64,000 nucleotides of DNA. It comes from Ectocarpus siliculosus. Lineage: Eukaryota > Sar > Phaeophyceae > Ectocarpales > Ectocarpaceae. Below are positions 1-10,300 of this stretch, one piece after another. Made by a program: the position numbers and the translations under genes. Each line of letters starts with the position of its first letter. Position 1 is the stretch's first letter. The notes below the pieces were generated by a model. The model was not told where the DNA came from and ran no database searches. It saw only the letters and a program-made list of their open reading frames with translations. The stretch lies in NCBI GenBank assembly GCA_000310025.1, contig FN648905.1:206897-270896 (forward strand), written 5' to 3'.

Positions 1-2958
1 GGGCCGGGGCTTCCATCTACTGGTATAGTCGACTTTTGGACCACCTTTTGGCCCCATCTTCTTCACCTTCGCATGTTTCAGATCGCAAATGGCATGGCAG
101 TCTCTACTTTCCTTTGAATTCCTCGACAAGGGGTGGGTGCCGGGGTACTTGGGGAGAACCATGGCTATGCGTAAATGCGTAATGCGTAAATGGGAGGGAA
201 ATTGCAGGAGAAGTTGCGCCGCGTCTACATTTAATTAAGGAAAAATAATTACACTTACTGTCATGAACAAAGGGTGACCAGGGACAGGCGCGAAGAACCA
301 CCACTGATGAAAGGAGGCACCGCCGTGCAATCTAGAGATTGGTTCGAAGGTCTTTCCTTTCCCTCTAGTATTGAAAACCTCTCATTTTCGTGCCCCTTTG
401 CACGACGTACCAGGTACCAGGTACGCTGTACAGGAGTCGACCCTTTTGTCATTCCTACAGGTCAGAGCTCATATTTGTAGGCATCCTCTGGTGTAGTGGA
501 GAATGGTTGAACTACTACTTGTACAGTGCAAGTCGAAGTGGCGTTCCGCCGATTTCCGTCATAGTGCTTGCGGATAACACAGTTGTTGATGTGAATGGTG
601 CGGGTATAACAAGTGTCGGTGTAGTACGATATAGGTGGCCCGATATAGGTGGCAACTTGAATACACAGCAGTGGAACTGCCAATATGGTGGCATCAAATT
701 CTCTTGTCCCAATCTCAAAATGTTCGAACCCGATGTATCGAATAGTGGCACTGCGCTCAATAGTGGTGTATTCTCCTCTTGCCCCTTCATGCCACTATAA
801 TAGGGCCACCTACGCTGTACGACACAACCAATCCATCTCTATCCAAAGAAAAGAGTGTTAGATAGTTTAGCACTGAGTTCATGGCGTCAGCGAAGACTTC
901 GTATGTTTCCACGGTTTCCCGAGCGGTACACAGCGACATCTCCCCTGCGGGTAGCAGCTCAACACGACTGTTGGCCATCATGTGTACTCCTATCTGGCTG
1001 CATGTTATGCTGGGAAGGTGTAGAGAAATATGTTCGGAATTGTTGGCGGCGGGTGTTCGTTATGTTGCACCCTTGAAAAACACACACAGCAAGTTGATGT
1101 TTGGCACGTGCGTACCGTAAATGACACAAGATACAAGATAACACAACTACATAAGAAACCCCCCCACAGAATGTAACACCCCGGTGATACTTTTGGGCGT
1201 TTCTGACAAACCATCGATTTATCACCCGGGATACACAAGATAACACACCCCGGTGATAAATTAAGGTTACGCCGCATACGTTCACGGGGCCCCTCCTTTC
1301 ATCACCGGGGTGACGGCATTTGCCCCTGGGCATCACACACAACACACACCCTCCGTGTGCGGGAAACGTCCCGCTTGGAGACCTTCAACAACATGAACTT
1401 GCAGGAAGAAGAGCAGACTGCCGCGCTGCAAGTACCTCCGCTTCTTCCGCAACTGCTTCGACCGCAGCACAGGCGCAACCGAGCAAAATTCTTCTACGCA
1501 AGCGGCTCCTGCTACGGCTCCTCCACCTGCCGTTGTTGCACGAAATCGCATCAGTACGGAGACAGGCAGTGATCACACTGGCCGGCAGCCTCTGAACGAC
1601 GTGCATTGTCGCATTTCAAGCGTTCTGGAGGGGAGGGGTGGGAGTGTGGTGTGGCAAGTCAAACGTTATTTCTATAGTAGAAAGCAGAGAAAACTCTTGC
1701 GCGGGGAAAGACAAGCCCGTCTTCACCCGGAGGGCACTCTTCGTGCTGACCTAAAGCCTCAAACCCAACTTCCTGGCCGTGCAAGCCTCCCTCACCAAGG
1801 GCCTGTTTCGCTAGGCTAGGCTGGGCGCTGAGTTTCTCTTTGATCGGGGGTAAACATGTGTTTTGAGCAGCTGTGTGTATGTGGAAGTTGCTGAATCGAA
1901 AAATTACTATATGAACGATTTCCACAATTCGAGCCTCTCGCCACTCTTCATCTGGACAACAGTTTCCTTGTTGTGGGTTCTGGCGAGACTGCCAGGAACG
2001 ATCCTCAAACGATGGCTCAACTCAAAATGTGTTTCCTTTATCTGGAGAACTTTTGAGTCCGAATCTGTCAAATATGACACAACGAATCAACCTCTATCCA
2101 TAGAAAAGAGTCCAAGATAGATTATTTAGTAGCAGTCATCGTGCCAGTACAAAACATCATGGCTCCACACAACCCTCGCCGCTAGGTAGGTGTGCCGATG
2201 TGCTGGTGTGCTTGTGTGCTTGTGGTGGGGAAACAGGAGCTGGGCTCGCAGGGCTCACATGTGGGGATAGAGAAGTACAGAGAAGCAAATACCAGCTCTG
2301 GGCCTACAAGCCGTCTGACTGTTCATTTTATAGAATATACGGGAAATAAAGTAATTGAGGCAGCTAGGCGACTGATTATTTCAAGGTCTGCAAGGCTACC
2401 TACCCTGCCGGCCGCAGCGTGACCACCCATCAACCTCTCTATGGCTCTGTCTGTGGCAACCACCCTGTCGCGGGCTGCCCGCATGGCCAAAGGTGGAGAT
2501 AGCTGTTGCGTCTACAGAAGTACACTTTTGTGTCTTCTGCACTTCTGCCTCAATTTTTTTCTGCGGTGCAAAGGACCAAAATTGACGTCGAATCGGAACC
2601 TTGGCCCAACGGGGTTAGGGTTCCGGGGGTAATAGCTCACCGTTCCCGGGGTCAACGAAGGCGTAGCATACGTCAAAATACGCGCAATTTCATGAGGGAT
2701 ACTAGCACGAAACCATCCTAAACTTGACGAGCACAACGTGGTATTTGAAAGTCGCACTTAACGTTGTAACGCTCCAGCCCCCATGTTATAGTTCGTTACA
2801 GTGACTACGTCGGTACAGTGCTGCAGGAGAGGTTTGTATTCAATTACAACAGTGCGCTGTTGTTGTTTGTTGGCTTTGTTATGTTCGTTTTGGCGTCGTC
2901 CCCACATTGAAAGCCTTGCCGCGATCCCCCATGCGATGAAAACGGCACCGCCCTCTAT
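1..2958. other. Upstream region, no supported gene
   Basis: No exon or conserved protein was recognised. Two stretches belong to a dispersed repeat: 822-945 and 2073-2135 share the tract around 'CTCTATCCA(A/T)AGAAAAGAGT' with 54575-54610 and 54765-54860. Between 1165 and 1315 the short motif CACCCCGGTGATA occurs about four times in both orientations. The rest is unassigned. Confidence 0.6.
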
Positions 2959-3330
2959 GTTTTTTCAGGGTACACCTCGGGAAAATTGCCGCCGTTTTTT
3001 TCTCGCCGTGGTGGGCGGCCCCGGTACTGGCGGTAATTACCGCCAAATTCGGTGGTACCGGGAACCGCCGAAGGCGGTACCGCCGAAAAACGAAATACCG
3101 CCTACCGCCTGAAAAGTACAGCCATATTGCAGTACCGCCGAAGAAGTACCGCCAAAAAACGAAGTACCGGGAACTACCTAAAAAGAACCGCCATATTGCA
3201 GCACCGCCGAAAAAGTACCGCCGTACTGCAGTACCGCCGTAAACGTACCGCCGTACTGCAGTACCGCCATACTACAGCACCGTCGTAGAGGTACCGCCAT
3301 ACTACAGTACCGCCGTAAAAGTACCGCCAT
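2959..3330. repeat. TACCGCC-motif array, copy 1
   Basis: The segment is built from TACCGCC and GGCGGTA words spaced every 10 to 20 bp, many arranged as small palindromes such as TGGCGGTAATTACCGCCA. It opens with 'CAGGGTACACCTCGGG' and is repeated in direct orientation about 535 bp downstream (3494-3850). Reading frames through it give low-complexity Thr/Ala/Arg peptides and are not genes. A related array lies at 11636-11800. Confidence 0.85.
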
Positions 3331-3370
3331 GTCGCACGAGCCTGTGAGGTTGTCGCACCCGGGAGAGAAG

Positions 3371-3436
3371 TAGGCTAGAAGAGTATACTAAGGGCGATAT
3401 TCCGCGTAGAACAGTGGTTCGAGTCCAGCTGGCCTG
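3371..3436 (+). other. tRNA-like / Pol III B-box relic
   Basis: A perfect B-box word GGTTCGAGTCC (about 3416-3426) is followed by a T-rich tract. TAGGCTA at 3371 can pair over seven positions with TGGCCTG at 3430 (two wobbles), like an acceptor stem. The D and anticodon arms are not convincing and only three of five T-stem pairs form. This is probably a decayed tRNA or the head of a tRNA-derived SINE lying between the two TACCGCC arrays. Confidence 0.25.
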
Positions 3437-3493
3437 CATCTTCGTTCATCTTTTTTCTTTTTATTTTTTCTCTTTCGTCATACCATCGTATAT

Positions 3494-3850
3494 ATTTTTT
3501 TCAGGGTACACCTCGGGAAATTGCCGCCGTTTTTTTCCCGCCGTGGTGGGCGGTCCCGGTACTGGCGGTAATTGCCGCCACATTCGGTGATACCGGGAAC
3601 CGCCGAAGGCGGTACCGCCGAAAAACGAAATACCGCCTACCGCCTAAAAAGTACCGCCATATTGCAGTACCGCCGAAGAAGTACCGCCAAAAAACGAAGT
3701 ACCGGGAACCGCCTAAAAAGAACCGCCATATTGCAGTACCGCCGAAAAAGTACCGCCATAATTGGCAGTACCGGGAACCGCCAAAGGCGGTACCGCCGGA
3801 AAACGAAATACCGCCTACAGTAAAAAAAGTACCGCCACATTGAAGTACCG
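3494..3850. repeat. TACCGCC-motif array, copy 2
   Basis: This is a direct repeat of 2959-3330, with the same entry sequence and the same order of inverted GGCGGTA/TACCGCC words, diverged by point changes and small indels. The two copies flank about 160 bp of different DNA. It ends about 200 bp before the MEMO start codon. Confidence 0.85.
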
Positions 3851-4046
3851 CCCCGCCTTGTTACTGTACCGAGAGTCGAACTTACGTCCGAGGCAACCAG
3901 CTGATTTCAATCCCATGTAGAAATACATTCCCTGTTGCTCAGATGGAATGTTGCTCCTTGTTCCAGATAGTGTGTTTTACTTTTTTCTCGAGAACCCAGT
4001 CGCGTTCTGCCCCGGTCACACACCATGCGTTTCACTGCAGGTCGAA

Positions 4047-4272
4047 ATGCCCCGATTCGGTGACCAAGACTCAAAACCCTACAGGCGCCGGGCGTCTCAT
4101 GCTGGCACATGGTACTCCGATAGTGGGCCTCTATTAGGGCAGCAACTGACGGGTACGGCTATAGAATGTGGAAATTCGGTCCTCCCCGCTATACTGATGG
4201 TCCAGTTAGGTCAACCTCCCATGTCGAAACGTGGTGCCGTGATTTCGACAATATTGGGGGGCGGACTTGGCT

Positions 4273-4315
<43 letters not shown>

Positions 4316-7300
4316 AGCTTAAAATCCAAAAGAACTAAAGGATCGATAGGCCATGCTTTCACAGTTTGTATTCGTACTGAAAATCAAAATCAAGTTAGCT
4401 TTTACCCTTTTGTTCTACATGAGATTTCTGTTCTCATTGAGCTAACCTTAGGACACCTGTGTTATCGTTTAACAGATGTGCCGCCCCAGCCAAACTCCCC
4501 ACCTGAAGTTGTCTCCCGCGTAGATCGCCCTAAACAAAAGGACTTCAGTCCAGAATCCACCGCCCGCGAGGGNNNNNNNNNNNNNNNNNNNNNNNNNNNN
4601 NNNNNNNNNNNNNNNNNNNNNNNNNNNNNNNNNNNNNNNNNNNNNNNNNNNNNNNNNNNNNNNNNNNNNNNNGTTCCAATTGAAGAATGAAGACCCCCCT
4701 CCCCCCGTATACACGTATTATAGACTTCGCGGGTAGTCCTGTCCACAGAGACAGATATGCGTATGAGAAGACATGTTATTTCCTTGGGCAAACGATACAA
4801 CAGGGTATACCCTGGTCGAAAAGCGACTCAGCTTGGTACATGCTAAACGCCAGCATAGTTCCGTTGGAAACATCGGGGTGTTACACACGTCGTCTTTGCT
4901 AGATACAGTAGTCCATTTTGCGATGTTGGATGTGTGTGCTTGGTGTAGGATGACGATAGTACATGGGTAACTTTGTGCGCCGCTTTCACGGAAGCTCCTT
5001 CGGCGCCACTCCCTCCTCGCTCATGATTGATGAGGACGGCCTGTGTGTTGTGTTGGTGTCTCAATTTGTGGTGTTTGTGTCTCGCTTGGATCACTATAGT
5101 GTCGATCGCGCGTACCAGCCGACCAATGAATATGACATGCAACGGGATGAAAAACAAACGCGACACTCTGTGCCGATAGGGAGGGTGCAGGAGTTGCACA
5201 GCACAACGTGTCCTGCTTCTGGAGTAAGGAGAAGACGTGTAGTATGTGTCCTTCCTCCCCTCTCTGCGGCACATGCATGCATCTCAATCATGCTGAACCA
5301 GTCGGGTGTTCTAAGCCTGACCCGTATCTCGCATATAGAAGATGCTGTAGCATAGGTGTCGGTTGCTTTCCAAACAAATTATGCTGGCCTTTGCCAGCCA
5401 TTGTTTGTTTAGAGCGGGAAGAATTCATGGTTGGTGTTGTTTCGCGCGGGCGGAAAGTCTGTCCTGATTGATTTCTGCCCAGTGGCAATGGTTGTTTTTG
5501 GGCGGGAAGAGTCGATGTTTGGCATCCCATGGTTGGAGAGGAAAATGATTGAGAAAGGATTCCTGCGGAGGAAAGTGTTGATTAAAGGGTCTCATTTCCC
5601 GTCAGGTCAGGGTACAGTTTCGAAATCAGGGTACACTTCTGGAGAAAAGTAGCCACGGCAGGGTGTCCATGCACGCTGTTGAATAGTATGTACCCAGCTG
5701 AGTCGCTTTTCGACCAGGGTATACCCTGTTGTGTCGTTTGCCTCATTTCTTCCAATATTTTGGTAGAGGAACTCGCGAGCTTAGACGTTGATCGTATCGA
5801 GCGAAGGGGAAGAAGGCAGCAAGCTGAGGTCCACTCACGTTTTGAGGAATAGGAATGTTCTCTTATTTGTACGCGAAACACTTTGGGAAGCTGTGCATTA
5901 TTTCACTCATGACTCAAATCATGCGTAGAGGGGAGGAGCGCGGGGGGGATGCAGGCAAATTTTTCACTGGTTCCGGACGCATTTCACAGGGGGCGGACGC
6001 GGGGGGCTAACGTTGGACGTCACATGTAGTTGGTAGGTGGTGCACATACACTCAGTTGCGCCCAACGATGGGTTGAATTTGTCAGCGGGTGCGTGTGCAC
6101 ATGGAGGGTCACGGTCAACCTCTACATCTACAGGCGGCTCCACTGCTGTCGGCGCAGCTTCGATGATCACGTTCTTCGCGGAACCACGTGCAGAAATACG
6201 TGTTTTCTGCCGGCACGATGTAATTTTCTCATTTTTTGCTACTACAATGCTTGCCGGTGGCGTTGTTAGATTCCACCCCACTACATATACCATGGCTTGA
6301 GTGCTTCTGTACCATAACGTGCGTGCGTGTGCGTATACCAGTCGCTGTGTGCGGAGGGGGCGTAAAAGTGGGTGTGGCTGAAACACACTCAACACATACC
6401 AGTGAGTGGTGATAACACATTCAACCTTCGCAAAACTTCCGAGAGAGTACGAAGTCGGAACGTCGGCAAGTCTGTGTGTGTATTTATTTTTTGGTAGACT
6501 CGGCAGATGCAGGTGCGACGGCAGCGATTGCAGCGCGCTTCACGGTGGGGATTGATGACGGAGAGGCGCTCCCCGTCCGCACCGCAAAGAGAGAAGGTGG
6601 CCGGAGTCTCGCCGATGTACGCTGAGCGGCCGGACCCTGCGCGCTGAGCGCCCCAAAGTTGGAAGATTCCGATTGAGCTAAAATAACACCTACCTCTAGG
6701 GTGTGTTATAAAAAAACACTTCGGTACTGGTTTGAGGAAGGCGCGTGATGTGACCACGTCCCTTTAGCACTAGCCTATCGCGCAGGAATGCAGCGTACGT
6801 GGCCAGGTAGAGAAGTCACGAAAATTAAATCGTGGGTTGAGTATTGAACAAGCGTTCAACAGGGTGCCCCGGTTTGCCGGCCGCCTTGCGTTTTCTGCCA
6901 ATTCGCCCTACCACTGGTAGCGCCAAGACATATCAACCTCGGGGATAGTGCCTCCATTGACCCCGAGGATAGAAAGATATCGTCTTCTGAAACAGAATAA
7001 GCGCTCCCCCGCGTTGTAAGTGCTTGAAGAAACACGGCGAGAGTTACCGGTGGGGTCATGTTTTTTTTCACTAGTGGTGCCCCACGTGAACGTCCTGTAT
7101 CGAACGCATGAATTGCTCGTGAAAATGGTATGTCAAACCCTGTTCACGAATCTGTGGCTGGGTTGTGTCATATTTGCATTTCCGCAACGTCAGATTGGCT
7201 CGGAGCTTCGGCGCACACGACTAAGCCCGGGAGTGCTGTTCGCGCCATCATAGCTCCGCATGCAGGGTTCAGGTGGGTCCGTTGCGTCTTGCGCACGTAC

Positions 7301-10300
7301 CATGCTACAGAATCGAGGTCGTCATCGGTCCCCGTGTGCGCTTCGGGATATTCCTCAGGCTATGTCCGAACTGGATTTCTCACAGTCGATCGTGATTTGT
7401 ATGCCTCAATTGCTGTTCCCGCCACGCGACATGTGTGGTCTCGGATCGTGTCACTGCAGTTACTCGGCACAGACCGCTGCTTCTGCCTACGCGCATATGG
7501 ATCCTTCCAAGTTGGCTAGGGTTTTTGTTCTCGGACCTTCTCATCATGTTCACATGCGGTGAGTCGTTCAGCACGCGTTCTTTCATATCCACATTCGACA
7601 TTTCACTTCCCGGGGCGAAATGATTATTATGTTTCTGACGCCAGTTAGCCTCCGGTGTTCGTTTTTGCGGGTTGTGTCAGGTCGGTTGTAAGCCGAACGT
7701 TGCCTTTTTCTGTGAATTTTTTTTGCGATGCTGTATTTGACAAAGCCATTCAATCCCTCATTGCCCTTCTGCGTTTCCTCTCCTTGCAGAAGATGCGCCG
7801 TGTCCACTGCATCTCGTCTGGAGACTCCAATAGGCGACCTCGCAATCGACCAGGTGCCTGAATAGCCCCTCCTGTAACCACGTCCGTTGCATCTCAACTG
7901 CTCGGCCTCGCTGCCTTTGTCCGTAGACGGACGGGCTTCAATCCATGACGCATTGATTTGAAAAAACACGTTACTCAAGTTTATGACGTGCGCCTTCCTT
8001 TTAGGACGTGACAAGACAGCTGCTTGCAACTGGTGACTTCGACGCGATGACAGCACGCATGGACGAGGACGAACACTCCATCGAGATGCACTTACCCTTC
8101 ATCAAAAAGGTATTTCTTGTCGCAAGAAATCGATTGCAACAATGCAGTTTCACGCGTATGCGTTACTTGATGAGACAAAATCTGTGCTGATTGGAGGGGG
8201 GTGGGAAGGTAAGAGAGCTGAATATTGGGGTCGGCAGCACAGTTGGGCGATTGGAAATCGAACTTATGTTATCTTGAGTGAGTTAGAGGCAAATCAAATT
8301 GGCTGTTTAATCTTGTGCCCAAAGGCCCTTGAATTGACGGCCCCTTCTCGTCTGTTTATTCGCGCAAGATATGGAACTAAGTTGTGGTTGACTACACGTG
8401 TCACCTCTAGGTGATGGAAGGCCGACCATGCACAGTTGTTGCCATCATGATCGGAGCACTTTCGGCGGAGCTGGAGGAACACTATGGCAGGTACATGTCC
8501 TTTTTTGGCTGCGCTTCTCCAATGCGAGTAGCGATGCTTCTGGTTTTCGTTGTAATGCACATTAAGCAAAAGACGGATGGGGCATGCATTTGGCGCTTCT
8601 CGTCCCTCCTCAAGCAGCTGAAGACCGCTCTCTCACCTTGGACCACACCAACATAGTTATCGGCATATGTAGATAATTTTGTGTTATTCCCGGTGCGGAA
8701 GGAACCATCGCCTTTGAAGAGCTTTTTGTGGCTAAAGCAAGGTTCGAGTACTCTGCCTGAAACACCATTGTCGAGTTTTACTTCGCACCGCATGTGGGAC
8801 ACGGGCTGATGACGTCCGCACTGAGACGATGAGCTGGCACAGGCGTGCTCCTACATTGGTTTGTCACTGATGCACATTCTGGTAAGGCACCTGAAAAAAG
8901 CCCTGAGCACAGGCACGGCGCTGGCAGACTATCTTCCATTTATGCCTTGCAACGTTTCCACATCCCATGCTAGTGTATGCCCCACCATGTGTGTCGCGCG
9001 TTCGGTCCTTTCGGGCCGAATCCAATCTGTCTGTTGAGCTTGACCAAAATCGTGTGTTCTCTTGACGTATTCTGGCAGGATCCTGGCGCCGTACTTGGAG
9101 GATTTGACCAATTTCTTTATTATCAGGTAAATCTAGTCTGCACGCATTTAAAAATAATGTTTGTGTGGCCCAGATGGCGGCCACGTATTTCTTGCCGCGG
9201 ACATCAAGTTTTGACGGTTCGATGTTGCAGCATGAATTTAATTGGATTCTTGTTTGCTGTGTTTTTGTTGCAGCACTGACTTTTGTCACTGGGGCTCGCG
9301 CTTTCGTTACCAGCCCCTGGGTGCTGCTCACAGCGCTATCCACGAGCATATCAGCTGGCTCGACCATGAGGTATGCCGAACTCCCCGTTGAAGAACTCCT
9401 CATGCCCACTGGTCCAAGGAGAAAATATGTCAGCGGCGACCTACGAATGTGTTTTTCGGCATGTATACTTGCAAGACACATTGCACATTTGCCGACATCA
9501 GTTCTTTGCCGACCTTGAGAATAGCTGGCGTCAGTTGTCTCCCGACAAGACTAACCTATAATATAGTTCGATTCGCCTTGTCTTGGGTGCGATGCAGTGC
9601 GACCCAAAATATCAGGGTACGCCATATCGCTTAGTGTGGCGGTTCGAGATGGCAATGGAATGCCATTTAAACGGTTTGTATTTTGAGAACGGTGACAGCT
9701 GTGGCGTAAACGGTAGGCTAGACGGAATATTATGTGGGATTTCGGCGGTGAAACATCTGAGTTTTTGGAGGTTACGACTTTGGCAAAACGGTAAAACCTG
9801 TTCACGGCGATAGACCGCCAAACTACTTTTTGTTTTCCCCCTAACTAGTGGACAAGTACCCTGATACTGATCATTTCGCAACATATCGACCTATTGCTAT
9901 CGTTTTCCCAGGTGGCGATGAAAGAGGTAGTGCGTCCTTGTTTGCCGTCACCATTGCTTTGTGACTTTACAATCCCCCAGCGTGGTCGCAGTTCCGTCTA
10001 ATCCTTCGTCGTAGCTGGTTGCGTACAGGAACTGTCGTAACGTCTGGTCGTTGTTACTGCTCTTCTTGGCGACGTGATAGGGCATGAAGCTAATTCAATC
10101 TCAGGACGCGGTGGGATTTCACCGATATCTTGCAGAACATGGAAACACAATATGTGGAAGGCATCCCATTGCGGTAAGTGTCATCGGTCAACTGCAGCTG
10201 TGAAGGTAAAAGGGGGTTGGATGCTATCTGTTCGCCGTGCAGAGATTTAGGCCCTCGCCACTGATGGCGAGTGTAGTACTGTACCACCCACTACTGTACC

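Noticed and set aside
2959..3850. CRISPR-like array
   Set aside because: Words are short, unevenly spaced and in both orientations, with no constant-length spacers, in a eukaryotic nuclear context.
9420..9530. Open stretch resembling the MEMO 'YL..T..IC.RH' segment
   Set aside because: The true NTICGRHPI exon lies at 10105-10173 with correct splice sites, so the resemblance is chance.
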